From assembly GCF_009380215.1 (NCBI RefSeq), contig NZ_WHUG01000007.1:124001-188000 (forward strand): a stretch of 64,000 nucleotides of DNA. Direction: 5' to 3'. The translations under genes were made by a program, and so were the position numbers. Source of the stretch: Rugamonas aquatica (GTDB lineage Bacteria > Pseudomonadota > Gammaproteobacteria > Burkholderiales > Burkholderiaceae_D). A model generated the notes under the pieces. It was not told the DNA's origin. It did no database searches and was given only the letters and a program-made list of their open reading frames with translations. Below are positions 35,450-44,131 of this stretch, piece after piece (the first letter of the stretch is position 1; the number at the start of each line of letters is the position of its first letter).

Positions 35450-37072
35450 TTAATGCGCGCCGCCGCCACCGCCAGCCGAAGGGGCTTTGACTTTGTCCGA
35501 GAACCACAGCACGCCGATGCAGCCGAACAGCACCGCCGCGACCAGGAAGAAGCCGTCGTTGTAGGCCATCACATATGCCTCGCGCCGCACGATGCCGTCG
35601 ATCGCCTTGAGCGCCATGTCCGAAGCGCTGGTGGCGTCGAAGCCCTTGCTCATGAACGACTGCGTCAATGCCGCCAGACGTTCCTGCGTAGCGGCCGCAA
35701 AGCCGGTGACGGATTCGCCGATGCGCTGCGAATGGAAATGCTCACGCGACGTCAGCGCGGTAGCCAGCAGCGCGATACCGATCGAACCGCCCAGGTTACG
35801 GGTCATGTTAATCAGGCTCGAAGCCGAAGGCATGTCTTTCGGCGAGATGCCGTTCATCGCGAAGTTCGACAAGGTCAGCATCACGAACGGCTGGCCCAGC
35901 GCCCGCACCACTTGCGACAGCAGCAGTTGGTCATAGCCGGTGGTGGCGTCCATATAGGCGTTCATCAGGCAGGAGCCGCCGAACAGCAGCAGGCCGAAGC
36001 TGCACAGGATGCGGTTGTCCACCTTGGACGACAGCTTGGCCACGAACGGCATGATGAACAGCTGCGGCAAACCGGCCCACATGATGACTTCACCGATCTG
36101 CATCGGCGAGTAGCCGGCGATCTGGCCCAGGTACAGCGGCAGCAGGAACGACGAGCCATACAAGCCCATACCCATCGCCATCGACAGCGCGGTGGCCGCG
36201 AAGAAGTTGCGCTGGCCGTACAGCGCCAGGTTGACGAAGGGCTGCTTGCGCATCGCCCCCGTCACCGCCCAGCCCAGCAGGCCAACGATGGCCATCGCCG
36301 CGAAGGTGATGATGAACGAGGAATCGAACCAGTCCTTGCTGTTGCCCTCTTCCAGGAAGATGGTCAGGCTGCCCAGGCCCATGGCCATGAGGCCGATGCC
36401 CAGCCAGTCGGCATTGAGCAGCAGGCTGGGTTGAGCCTTCTCCTTGTCCAGGCCCAGCGCGATGCCGCCGATCAGCAGCAAGCCCGGTACCCAGTTGATG
36501 TAGAAGATCGAAGGCCAGCCATACAGCTCGCTCAGATAGCCGCCGAAGGTTGGGCCCATCGAAGGCGCCAGCGTGGCGGTCAGGCCGAAGATGGCCATGC
36601 CGGTGGCGCGCTTCGATGGTGGCAGCTTGGCCATCACCAGCGTCATCGCCATCGGGATCAGCGCGCCGCCGGTGAAGCCCTGCAGCATGCGGAACACGAT
36701 CATGCTCGGCAGGTTCCATGCGAAGCCGCACAGCGTGGAGAAGCACAGGAACAGCGCGGTGGTGCCCATCATGTAGGCACGCATGCCGAACACGCGGGTC
36801 AACAGCCCGGTCATCGGAATGACGATGATCTCGGCCACCAGGTAGGCGGTGGCGATCCACGAGCCCTCTTCCTGCGTGGCGGACAGCGTGCCGAGGATGT
36901 CCTTCAGCGACGAGTTGGTGATCTGGATGTCGAGCACCGCCATGAAGGCGCCCAGCATGCCGGCGGCCACCGCCATCCAGGTGCGGCCGGAGACCTTCTC
37001 GCTCGGCATGATGGGCGCGAGCGCAGGAGTCCCCACGCCGCCGGCCGGCGTATCGATTGTGGTGCTAGCCAT
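35450..37072 (-). CDS. emrB: DHA2-family MFS drug exporter (EmrB/QacA type)
   Basis: 540 aa, about 14 membrane segments. LDIQITNSSLKDILGTLSATQEEGSWIATAYLVAEIIVIPMTGLL is the EmrB/DHA2 motif region (D near the start, then the antiporter motif C-like GMAIFGLTATLAPSMGPTFGGYL). It exports toxic compounds using the proton gradient. It follows the EmrA-type adaptor after 11 bp and precedes the channel gene, so a full tripartite pump is encoded. The TetR gene on the other strand is the likely repressor. Confidence 0.93.
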   Translation of the reverse strand: MASTTIDTPAGGVGTPALAPIMPSEKVSGRTWMAVAAGMLGAFMAVLDIQITNSSLKDILGTLSATQEEGSWIATAYLVAEIIVIPMTGLLTRVFGMRAYMMGTTALFLCFSTLCGFAWNLPSMIVFRMLQGFTGGALIPMAMTLVMAKLPPSKRATGMAIFGLTATLAPSMGPTFGGYLSELYGWPSIFYINWVPGLLLIGGIALGLDKEKAQPSLLLNADWLGIGLMAMGLGSLTIFLEEGNSKDWFDSSFIITFAAMAIVGLLGWAVTGAMRKQPFVNLALYGQRNFFAATALSMAMGMGLYGSSFLLPLYLGQIAGYSPMQIGEVIMWAGLPQLFIMPFVAKLSSKVDNRILCSFGLLLFGGSCLMNAYMDATTGYDQLLLSQVVRALGQPFVMLTLSNFAMNGISPKDMPSASSLINMTRNLGGSIGIALLATALTSREHFHSQRIGESVTGFAAATQERLAALTQSFMSKGFDATSASDMALKAIDGIVRREAYVMAYNDGFFLVAAVLFGCIGVLWFSDKVKAPSAGGGGGAH

Positions 37073-37083
37073 GACGGGGCTCC

Positions 37084-38232
37084 TTAGTGCGCGGCTTTAG
37101 CTTCGGACTGGTTCACAGCCACTTCGGCGATCGCCGACATGCCCGGCACCAGACGGCCGCTCAGGGCCTTCACGTCTTCCGGCTTGAAGGTGATCTTGAC
37201 CGGCACGCGCTGGACGATCTTGGTGAAGTTACCGGTGGCGTTATCGGCCGGCAGCAGCGCGAACTGGGCGCCGGATGCTGGCGCGAAGCTGTCTACTTTG
37301 CCGATCAGTTCACGGCCCGGGATCGCGTCGATGGAGACTTTGACTTCTTGGCCCGGCTTCAGGTCGGCCAGCTGGGTTTCCTTGAAGTTAGCGGTCAGCC
37401 AGACGTTTTCCTGCACGATGGCGGTCAGTTGCTGGCCGGCCGTCACGCGCTGGCCCACCTCGATGGTGCGCTTGCCGATCCGGCCGCCGACTGGCGCCAG
37501 GATGCGGTTGTAAGCCAGTTGCTGCTGGGCGTCCTTCAATTGCACGCGCAACACGTTGACCTGCGCCTTGAGCACGTCGCGCGCCGAATGGGCGGCGCTG
37601 ATCTGGGCCTTGGCGGCGGCGGCGCTGTCCTTGCGGGCGGCCAGATCGGCCACTGCGCTGGCGCGGCCGGCGACGGCGGCGTCCAGTTCCGCTTTCGAGA
37701 CGGCTTTCATCTGGCTGTTATACAGCTGGCCGTAACGTTCGGCGTCCTGCTTGGCGCGCACCAGCTGCGCTTCCGACTGCGCCACCTGGGCGGCGGCGGC
37801 GCTGGCCTGGGCCTGGGTCTGGGCGATCTGCGCATCCGACTGCGCCACTTGCTGCTCGGCGGTGGCGATCTGCGCCTGGATCTGCTCTACCTTGACGTGC
37901 TGGTCGAACGGATCCAGTTCGGCGATGACATCGCCTTCCTTGACGATCTGGTTATCGTCGATGAACACCTTGGTGACGACGCCGGCGATGCGGGCCGATA
38001 CCGGATGCACGTGGCCGGCCACGTAGGCGTTTTCCGTCTCGACGAAATAATGGCTGCGATACCACATGCGGCCACCGGCGGCCAGCGCGGCCAGCGCGAT
38101 GACGGCGGCGATCACCAGGACGCGGCGGTTGGACTTGGCCGGACCGGCCGGGGCAGCGGCGGCGGGCGCCGCAGGCTGGGCAGCGGGAACGGCGCTGAGC
38201 ACTTTCTGTTCTTGGTTGTGCTGAGTGGACAT
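37084..38232 (-). CDS. emrA: EmrA-type membrane-fusion (HlyD) adaptor
   Basis: 382 aa from ATG 38232, with TGGAG upstream; a TTG in the frame at 38244 is rejected. One N-terminal membrane helix (VLVIAAVIALAALAAGG), then the lipoyl-like half VSARIAGVVTKVFIDDNQIVKEGDVIAELDP, a long coiled coil rich in Gln and Ala (about 115-235), and the closing barrel domain (VGQRVTAGQQLTAIVQ...LKPGQEVKVSIDAIPG). It links the EmrB pump to the outer-membrane channel. The promoter region contains palindromic TetR-operator candidates. Confidence 0.93.
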   Translation of the reverse strand: MSTQHNQEQKVLSAVPAAQPAAPAAAAPAGPAKSNRRVLVIAAVIALAALAAGGRMWYRSHYFVETENAYVAGHVHPVSARIAGVVTKVFIDDNQIVKEGDVIAELDPFDQHVKVEQIQAQIATAEQQVAQSDAQIAQTQAQASAAAAQVAQSEAQLVRAKQDAERYGQLYNSQMKAVSKAELDAAVAGRASAVADLAARKDSAAAAKAQISAAHSARDVLKAQVNVLRVQLKDAQQQLAYNRILAPVGGRIGKRTIEVGQRVTAGQQLTAIVQENVWLTANFKETQLADLKPGQEVKVSIDAIPGRELIGKVDSFAPASGAQFALLPADNATGNFTKIVQRVPVKITFKPEDVKALSGRLVPGMSAIAEVAVNQSEAKAAH

Positions 38233-38240
38233 GTGCAGCT

Positions 38241-38329
38241 CCAAATAAAATGAAATGGGAGAAGTGCATTATTGGCCCGATTTTCGGCAAAGTCAAGAAA
38301 TGAAACGATTGCATTTCATTTTATTTTGG
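38241..38329. promoter_or_regulatory. Probable TetR operator region between emrA and the divergent repressor gene
   Basis: CCAAATAAAATGAAATG at 38241-38257 recurs inverted as CATTTCATTTTATTTTGG at 38312-38329, differing by one inserted T. Within the right side a compact palindrome AAATGAAA-N8-TTTCATTT (38298-38321) has the size of a TetR-dimer site. The same half-site ATGAAAT thus occurs three times in the 130-bp gap. Binding by the adjacent regulator is inferred from layout. Confidence 0.65.
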
Positions 38330-38363
38330 ACTACGATGTCGGCATCCATTAACATGTCAGCCC

Positions 38364-39074
38364 ATGAAGATCACCGCCAACGCCGCACTGGAAGAACCGG
38401 ATTGCCCCGGGGATGCCGCCAGCTATGCCCCTGATTCGCCCTGCTTCGGCAAGGCGGCCGGCCGCCCGCGCGCGGCAGACAAGGAAGCCCGTCAACAGGC
38501 GCTGCTGCACACGGCAGCCCAGCTGTTCCTGGAAAAGGGTTATAGCAAGGTCAGTCTGGAGATGATCGCCCGCGAAGCCCATGTGGCCGTGCGCACGATC
38601 TACGTCAAGTTTGGCGGCAAGGCCGGGCTGCTGAATGCAGTGATCAGCACCGGCCGCGCGCACTTCTTCGCCGGCATGATCGATATGGAAGCCGACCCGC
38701 GGCCGTTCCGGGAAGTGATGGAAGATTTCGCGCTGCGCTTCCTGGAGCTGGTGACGGCGCCCTCCTTCGCCAGCCTGCACCGCATGGTGGTGGCCGAAGC
38801 GCGCACCACGCCGGAGCTGGCCGAAACCTTTTACAAGGCCGGCCCGCTGCGCACGCGCGAGGAACTGATGCGCTTTTTCGCCCGTCCCGACATCCGCGCC
38901 CAGCTGCGTCCGGAGATTCCGCTGGAGACGCTGGCCGTGCACATGATTACCTGCATCATGGGCGACACCATGGTGCGCATGCTGTTCCCGTCCGATAAGC
39001 CGCCTTCGATCGAAGAGCTGCGCGCCCGCGCCACCTTGGGGCTGGACCTGTTCTTCCGCGCCGTGCTGCGTTAG
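38364..39074 (+). CDS. TetR/AcrR-family transcriptional regulator
   Basis: 236 aa with an unusual N-terminal extension of about 35 residues before the HTH domain. The HTH (ALLHTAAQLFLEKGYSKVSLEMIAREAHVAVRTIYVKFGGKAGLL, about 47-91) has the canonical TetR recognition-helix pattern. The C-terminal ligand-binding region resembles the TetR_C groups used by AcrR-like drug sensors. It is divergent from the emrA-emrB-channel operon with palindromes between, so it is almost certainly the local repressor that responds to an exported drug. Confidence 0.92.
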   Translation: MKITANAALEEPDCPGDAASYAPDSPCFGKAAGRPRAADKEARQQALLHTAAQLFLEKGYSKVSLEMIAREAHVAVRTIYVKFGGKAGLLNAVISTGRAHFFAGMIDMEADPRPFREVMEDFALRFLELVTAPSFASLHRMVVAEARTTPELAETFYKAGPLRTREELMRFFARPDIRAQLRPEIPLETLAVHMITCIMGDTMVRMLFPSDKPPSIEELRARATLGLDLFFRAVLR

Positions 39075-39129
39075 AAGCTGTGCATTTTTGTCATTTGCTC
39101 TATACTGGATTTTTACCCACGGAGCACAC

Positions 39130-39312
39130 ATGAGCAAAACGAATCGACTGGACTGGAGCAGGCAGGTAACGCTCATGAACGAGCGTATCAAGAACTTCCA
39201 GGCCAACCCGGGCCAAGAGCAACTCGACGCCGTCATCCAGGAAATGCAAGCCTACGCCGAAGCCGCGCGTACCGGCGGCATCGAAATCCCGACTCTCTTC
39301 ACCGTCAACTGA
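39130..39312 (+). CDS. Small conserved-looking hypothetical protein
   Basis: 60 aa starting with MSKTNRLDWSRQVTLMNERIKN, with GGAG 7 bases before ATG. Helical and charged, without signal or membrane segment. Upstream codons in the same frame are not used because the ribosome site marks 39130. Function not recognised; coding is supported by the ribosome site and by third-position GC like that of neighbours. Confidence 0.55.
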   Translation: MSKTNRLDWSRQVTLMNERIKNFQANPGQEQLDAVIQEMQAYAEAARTGGIEIPTLFTVN

Positions 39313-39328
39313 GCAACGTGGCCGACGG

Positions 39329-39655
39329 CTATTCCGCTGCGGCGATCGCCTTGCGCGCCCAGACCAGCATCTGTTCGGGATCGTCCAGCAGGAACTCGGG
39401 CGCCGTATAGAATTTGCGGACCAGCACCGTGCCCTTCTTGGTTTCGTAGGAAAACGGCGCCGCGCCTTCGGCCTCGAACTCGGCACGGGTGGCGTCGCCG
39501 ACACGCAGGTACAGCGTGCTGCCGATCACCCACGCGAACTGCTGGCCGTGATATTTGAAAGCACGGCCACCGAAGAACGTCGAATCCGACACTGCCGCGC
39601 CGAGCGGCGCGAATTGCTCGCGCATCCAGCTCACAAACTCGGCGCTGGCTCCCAT
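39329..39655 (-). CDS. TfoX/Sxy N-terminal-domain protein
   Basis: 108 aa. The pattern MREQFAPLGAAVSDSTFFGGRAFKYHGQQFAWV...LYLRVGD followed by PFSYETKKGTVLVRKFYTAPEFLLDDPEQM is the TfoX N-domain. Full TfoX/Sxy activates competence genes with CRP in gammaproteobacteria, but stand-alone N-domains such as this have no proven role. It starts 1 bp from the dsbA stop, so it is co-transcribed behind dsbA. Confidence 0.87.
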   Translation of the reverse strand: MGASAEFVSWMREQFAPLGAAVSDSTFFGGRAFKYHGQQFAWVIGSTLYLRVGDATRAEFEAEGAAPFSYETKKGTVLVRKFYTAPEFLLDDPEQMLVWARKAIAAAE

Positions 39656-39656
39656 C

Positions 39657-40313
39657 TTATTTGTGCGACATCGCCACCAGCGCGTCCAGCACCTGCAAGG
39701 TCGCCTGATCCAGCTGCGGGCGCGGGATGCCAGGATTGCTGGCGTCCACCATCGAAGGATTGGTCAGGTAGCGGCCGTTGACGATCAGCGTCGGCGTGCT
39801 GTTGACTTCATACGTGCCCGCCACGCGGCCGGCGCTTTTCAGCTTGGTGACGACCGAGAACGAGTTGTACGCGGCCAGGTATTTATCCTTGTCGACGCCA
39901 TTCTTGACGGCCCAATCGAGGTTGTCCGCATCGCTCTTCAGGCGGCGGCGCTCGACGTGCCAGGTGGTCAGCAGCTTGGCGTGCAGCGAATCTTCCAGCT
40001 TCATCGCTTCCAGCGTCAGGAACATATGCGCTTCCGGATCGTTGTCGCCCGTCAGCGGCAGGTGGATGCGGCGGAACACGATCTTGTCGCCCTGCTTCTT
40101 CACCCACGCCAGCATGGCCGGCTCCAGTGCGTAGCACGCCGGGCAGTGGTACATGAAGAACTCGATCACCTCGACCTTCTTGCCGTCGGCCTGCACCGGT
40201 TGCGGCGTCTTCAGGGTGGTGTACTCGGCGCCGTTTTTCGGCGCGGTGGGCGAGGCGAAGGCGGCGCCGGCCAGCAAGGCGGCAGCAGCGACAGCGAGTT
40301 TCAGGCGAAGCAT
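39657..40313 (-). CDS. dsbA: Periplasmic thiol:disulfide oxidoreductase DsbA
   Basis: 218 aa. Signal peptide to about residue 20. Thioredoxin fold with active site Cys57-Pro-Ala-Cys60 (MYHCPACYAL) and cis-Pro174 in NSTPTLIVNG. It oxidises cysteines of exported proteins and passes electrons to DsbB (not in the window). The dipeptide between the cysteines is PA rather than the PH usual in DsbA, which should change the redox potential. The overall length and the helical insert are those of DsbA. The locus also encodes cysteine-rich exported proteins. Confidence 0.9.
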   Translation of the reverse strand: MLRLKLAVAAAALLAGAAFASPTAPKNGAEYTTLKTPQPVQADGKKVEVIEFFMYHCPACYALEPAMLAWVKKQGDKIVFRRIHLPLTGDNDPEAHMFLTLEAMKLEDSLHAKLLTTWHVERRRLKSDADNLDWAVKNGVDKDKYLAAYNSFSVVTKLKSAGRVAGTYEVNSTPTLIVNGRYLTNPSMVDASNPGIPRPQLDQATLQVLDALVAMSHK

Positions 40314-40390
40314 GGTTATCCTTTATGAAAAAATCTGCACAGCGAATATACCAGCTTCCCACGCGCTGCGGCGGAGACATTAAGCCCGTG

Positions 40391-41302
40391 CTAAGTCTCG
40401 ACCGGCCGCGCCTCCAGGCCGGCGATGTCCTTCATCAGCGCGATCAGGCGCTGCGCGCCCAGGCCCAGCGGCCTGTCGTTGAGCCAGACCACGTCCACCC
40501 ACAGGCGCACCTGGTTGCTCATGTGCGCGAAGCCTATGCCCAGCAGCTCGCCGGAATCGAGCAGCGGCGCCGCCAGCCGGCGCGGCAGATAGGCCCAGCC
40601 GACGCCGGCGCGCACCAGGCTCAGTGTGGCCAGATGGGTGTCGGTGCGCCACAGCTTGCGCGAGATGAGCACCCGTTCGTCCTCGATCCGCGCATCGCGG
40701 CTGACGATGGCGACCTGCCGCATGTCGACCAGATCCTCCAGCCGGAACTGGCCGTTGCGCTCACGCGCCTGCGGATGCTGCGGCGAGATCACCGCCACCA
40801 GCACCTCGCTGCCCAGCTCCTGGAAGCTCTCGCGCTGATCGATCTGCGGCCGTTCGTAGATCAGCGCCAGCTGCGCCGCGCCGTCATGCAGCATGCGCAG
40901 CGCATCGTTCTGCGGCGCCGACACCACATCCACCTCCAGCGACGGGAACTCCTCCGCCAGCCGCGCCAGCGGATCGCTCCACGGCGCAGACAGCAGCTCG
41001 GGCGCGATGGCCAGCGTCAGGCGCCGCTCCAGGCCCTGATGCAGCGACAGCGCGTGCGCCTGCAGGCGGCGCAACTGGCCGGCCATCTGCCGCGCCTCCG
41101 CCTCCAGCGCGCGCGCCGATTCGGTGGGCCGCACCTCGCGTGAGCTGCGGTCGAACAGTTGTAGATCGAGTTCCGCCTCCAGGTTGGCGATCGCCATGCT
41201 GACGGCCGACGGCACCCGCCCCAGCGCCCGCGCCGCTGCGGAAAAAGAACCGTGATCCAGCACGGCGAGAAAGATGGCGATGTTATCGCTGGAGAAGGCC
41301 AT
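40391..41302 (-). CDS. LysR-family regulator divergent from a PACE transporter
   Basis: 303 aa with the HTH at about 4-60 (NIAIFLAVLDHGSFSAAARALGRVPSAVSMAIANLEAELDLQLFDR) and the usual LysR substrate domain. It is divergent from the PACE gene with 93 bp between starts. In Acinetobacter the LysR regulator AceR controls the PACE pump AceI from the same arrangement, so a regulatory role on the neighbour is likely by analogy. Confidence 0.9.
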   Translation of the reverse strand: MAFSSDNIAIFLAVLDHGSFSAAARALGRVPSAVSMAIANLEAELDLQLFDRSSREVRPTESARALEAEARQMAGQLRRLQAHALSLHQGLERRLTLAIAPELLSAPWSDPLARLAEEFPSLEVDVVSAPQNDALRMLHDGAAQLALIYERPQIDQRESFQELGSEVLVAVISPQHPQARERNGQFRLEDLVDMRQVAIVSRDARIEDERVLISRKLWRTDTHLATLSLVRAGVGWAYLPRRLAAPLLDSGELLGIGFAHMSNQVRLWVDVVWLNDRPLGLGAQRLIALMKDIAGLEARPVET

Positions 41303-41395
41303 GGCTCCATACTGTCAGAAAAACTGATAGCTGTCGAATTTTTCAATCAGAAAATTGCTATTACCATGGTCACATCGTATTAAGGAGGAAACAAC

Positions 41396-41818
41396 ATGCA
41401 AGGATTAAAACGCAAAGTCGTCTACGTATCGTTATTTGAATTGATCGCCGTGGGCCTCACTAGCAGCGTGCTGGTGCTGCTGATGGGCCATGACGCAGGC
41501 CATGCCAGCGTGGCGGCCGTCGCCTCGTCGCTGGTCGCGGTGGTATGGAACTTCGCCTACAACGGCATGTTCGAAGCGTGGGAAGCACGTCAGGCCAAGC
41601 GTGGCCGCAGCTGGGCGCGTCGCGCCGCGCACGCCTTGGGCTTCGAAGGAGGCCTGGTGGTGATCCTGGTGCCGCTGTTCGCCTGGTGGCTCAACATCTC
41701 GCTGTGGGACGCTTTTGTGCTGGACTTGGGCCTGGTGTTATTCTTTATGTTTTACACCTTCCTGTTCAGCCTCGCCTTCGACCGCATCTTCGGATTGCCG
41801 GCATCGGCGCAAGCTTGA
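41396..41818 (+). CDS. PACE family multidrug efflux transporter (AceI-like)
   Basis: 140 aa with four membrane helices arranged as two BTP domains. The paired motifs are visible: ELIA in helix 1, WNFAYNGMFEAWE, the repeat RAAHALGFEGGL and the closing FSLAFDRIFGLP. PACE proteins export chlorhexidine and related biocides, with short-chain diamines as probable natural substrates. A strong site (AAGGAGG) precedes ATG. The divergent LysR gene probably regulates it. Confidence 0.93.
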   Translation: MQGLKRKVVYVSLFELIAVGLTSSVLVLLMGHDAGHASVAAVASSLVAVVWNFAYNGMFEAWEARQAKRGRSWARRAAHALGFEGGLVVILVPLFAWWLNISLWDAFVLDLGLVLFFMFYTFLFSLAFDRIFGLPASAQA

Positions 41819-41837
41819 GGAATCACACGGAGTCCAC

Positions 41838-43142
41838 ATGGCATTGAAACCGTTCGCGTTCGCAGCACTGGTGATGGCAATGAGTAGCGCAGGCGCTGGC
41901 GCAGCAGCGCTGTCGCCGGTAGAGCAGAAGATCGTCGACGAGGTCAAGGCCCATTCGGAACAAGGCTTGCAGCTGCTGGAGCGCTCGGTGAACATCAACA
42001 GCGGCACCATGAACCACGAAGGCGTGCGCGAAGTCGGCAAGCTGTTTCGCGAGCAGTTCGACCAGCTGGGTTTCACCACCCGCTGGATCGACATGCCGCC
42101 CGCCGTCAAGCGCGCCGGCCACCTGCTCGCCACGCGTGAGGGCAAGCAAGGCAAGCGCCTGCTGCTGATCGGCCATCTGGATACCGTGTTTGAAAAAGAC
42201 AGCCCGGTGCAGCTGTGGAAGCGCGATGGCGCCCGCGTGCGCGGCCAGGGCGTCAATGACATGAAGGGCGGCGACGTCATCATCGTCGAAGCGCTGCGCG
42301 CCTTGCAGCGCGTAGGTGCGCTGGATAACACCACCATCACCGTGATCTTCAGCGGCGATGAGGAGAACGCCGGCGACCCAGTCGCTATCTCACGCGCCGA
42401 CATGGTCGCAGCCGCCAAACGCAGCGACATCGCGCTGGCCTTCGAAGCCACGGTGCGCGACAAGCATGGCAAGGACACCGGCACCATCGGCCGCCGCGCC
42501 TCGTCGTCGTGGGATCTGGAAGTGAAAGGCAAGCAAGGCCACTCCAGCGGCATCTTCACCGAGAGCGCAGGCTATGGCGCCGTGTACGAAGCGGCGCGCA
42601 TCGTCGACGCCTTCCGCCAGCAGGTGATCGAGCCGGACCTGACCTTCAGCCCGGGATTGATCCTGGGCGGCACCGACGCCAGCGTCGACGCCACCGGATC
42701 GAAAGGCCAGGCCGCAGGCAAGGGCAACGTGATCGCGCGTACCGCAACGGTCCACGGCGACCTGCGCTACCTGAGCTACGAGCAGCGCGACCGCGCGCAC
42801 GCGAAGATGAAAGCCATCGTCGCGCAGAACCTGCCGGGCACCAGTGCCAGCATCAGCTTCCACGAATCGTATCCGCCGATGTCGCCGACGGCAGGTAACC
42901 TGGCAGTGCTGAAGACCTACTCGCAAGCCAGCGCCGATGCAGGCCTGGGCGAGATCCCCTCCCTGCCGCCCGGCCAGCGCGGCGCCGGCGACGTGCAGTT
43001 CGTCGCCCCGCTGATCGACAGCCTGGACGGCCTGGGCGCCACCGGCAGCGGCTCCCACTCGCCTGACGAAGACCTGGAAATCGCCTCCATCGAACGCGCG
43101 ACCATCCGCACCGCGATCCTGATCTATCGCCTCACGCGCTAA
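41838..43142 (+). CDS. M20-family metallopeptidase (glutamate-carboxypeptidase-like), exported
   Basis: 434 aa. Signal peptide to about residue 25 (AGAGAAA). Metal ligands of the M20 fold can be located: His in LIGHLDTVF, Asp in GQGVNDMKGG, Glu-Glu in SGDEENAGD, and a final His in TGSGSHSPDED. The dimerisation domain lies between. It would cleave C-terminal glutamate or dipeptides in the periplasm. ATG 41838 has ACGGAG upstream; the longer frame starting inside the PACE gene is rejected. Confidence 0.92.
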   Translation: MALKPFAFAALVMAMSSAGAGAAALSPVEQKIVDEVKAHSEQGLQLLERSVNINSGTMNHEGVREVGKLFREQFDQLGFTTRWIDMPPAVKRAGHLLATREGKQGKRLLLIGHLDTVFEKDSPVQLWKRDGARVRGQGVNDMKGGDVIIVEALRALQRVGALDNTTITVIFSGDEENAGDPVAISRADMVAAAKRSDIALAFEATVRDKHGKDTGTIGRRASSSWDLEVKGKQGHSSGIFTESAGYGAVYEAARIVDAFRQQVIEPDLTFSPGLILGGTDASVDATGSKGQAAGKGNVIARTATVHGDLRYLSYEQRDRAHAKMKAIVAQNLPGTSASISFHESYPPMSPTAGNLAVLKTYSQASADAGLGEIPSLPPGQRGAGDVQFVAPLIDSLDGLGATGSGSHSPDEDLEIASIERATIRTAILIYRLTR

Positions 43143-43151
43143 GGCTATACT

Positions 43152-43221
43152 GAATCGCCCGGGATTTTAAAAAGGGCCACATTCTCAAATGTTGGAGCCG
43201 CCCTCAATTCCGGGGCGATTC
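43152..43221. terminator. Long-loop inverted repeat after the M20 peptidase gene
   Basis: GAATCGCCC (43152-43160) pairs with GGGCGATTC (43213-43221). It lies between the convergent M20 peptidase and the Rhs immunity remnant and could act as a terminator, although neither side has a clean T tract. It also marks the edge of the Rhs region. Confidence 0.35.
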
Positions 43222-43228
43222 AAGCTGA

Positions 43229-43593
43229 CTACTTTCCGTGCACTACCCGAAGTATAGTTCCCGTGCGCTTCGCAATACTCACTTCAGCGACACCAGTCCT
43301 GCTTTCCATCGAACCTTGCACAACCCAAACACCACTTTTTAGTTCAGCTGAAATGGCTTTTGTTTGTCAATTTCGTCTAGACCATAAATCGGCCCAAGCA
43401 CGGCGGAGGCAATAGAAATGGCAGTGGCTTCATTGGGAACGAATCCTTCCTTTGGCTTAACTCCATCGTTCGGCACATGCCCGGATTTCGATATCCGTTC
43501 TTGTTTGAATTGCGCGCCACTGGCAGAAGTTATCGCCAAAGAAAAAAATGCAACTACGAGAAAAGTACAGCTAGCAAAGCGTCTTCTCATCAT
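43229..43593 (-). pseudogene. NTF2-fold immunity gene (YbbC/YhhH-like) with a single-base frameshift
   Basis: The first frame encodes 84 aa: a signal peptide (to about residue 27, ending SASGA), then FVPNEATAISIASAVLGPIYG and KQKPFQ, the start of the NTF2-fold immunity domain. It then hits a stop at 43339. In another frame the missing half continues at once: AELKSGVWVVQG, then TGVAEVSIAKRTG and TILRVVHGK, with a stop at 43229-43231. Restoring one base near 43345-43350 (PFQAEL for PFQLN) joins the two into a full-length protein of normal family length. It starts with a 4-bp overlap after the DUF4329 tip and is the expected immunity partner of that toxin. Either a real mutation or a sequencing error. 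Confidence 0.8.
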
Positions 43594-44129
43594 CTTGTTA
43601 CTCCAATCTGAGTTGCTACCCCGTAGTATGCCCTGCCATTGGGGGGGTATTTGAGGATTCTGCTATCTGTCGTCCCCAAGTAGCCAGGACCAAAGTAATT
43701 ATCACTCCACCATTGATCCGGGGTGGAAAATACGTTGTTTTGGAAACTTTTACGGTAAGCACCGCGCGTGTGATACCAAGCTGCTTGCTCTTTCCCCTTA
43801 GGGCAGGCACCAGCTTCTGGAGGCGCCGATCGATCAGTGCCCATTTGCGGTGCAGTATATGAAAATAAACGATCAGCATTGCAATAAATGCACCCAATAA
43901 ATTCCCTGTCCAGAGCGATGGACCTCTCATTGATATCGCGAACTGTCTGGATACTTGCGGCATCCATGGTCTTATATTTATAACCAGGCGCCAATCCCAA
44001 CCAGTCAAAGTATGCCAGTGGATTACCTAGCGCGTAGCCGTAGGTATTGATTCCGCCATTGATCCCAATCGGATCGCTTTGGATATACCGCCCCGTCTGC
44101 GGATCATAATCCCGGTAGTAGTTGTATAA
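43590..44129 (-). pseudogene. Displaced Rhs tip: core stub plus DUF4329 toxin domain
   Basis: The open frame from 44129 begins with a stub of Rhs core (LYNYYRDYDPQTGRYIQSDP, then GINTYGYALGNPLAYFDWLG). It continues into a 136-aa DUF4329 domain (AASIQTVRDINERSIALDREFIGCIY, AWYHTRGAY, GYLGTTDSRILKYPPNG). DUF4329 occurs at Rhs C-termini, and the family usually has HTHG where HTRG is found here. There is no ATG with a ribosome site before the stub, so this is a silent cassette that would work only after recombination onto a complete rhs gene. The next gene overlaps it by 4 bp and is its probable immunity gene. Confidence 0.78.
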
Positions 44130-44131
44130 CT

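Noticed and set aside
39329..39655. TfoX-like gene as a sign of natural competence
   Set aside because: Only the N-terminal domain is present, and no competence genes lie nearby.
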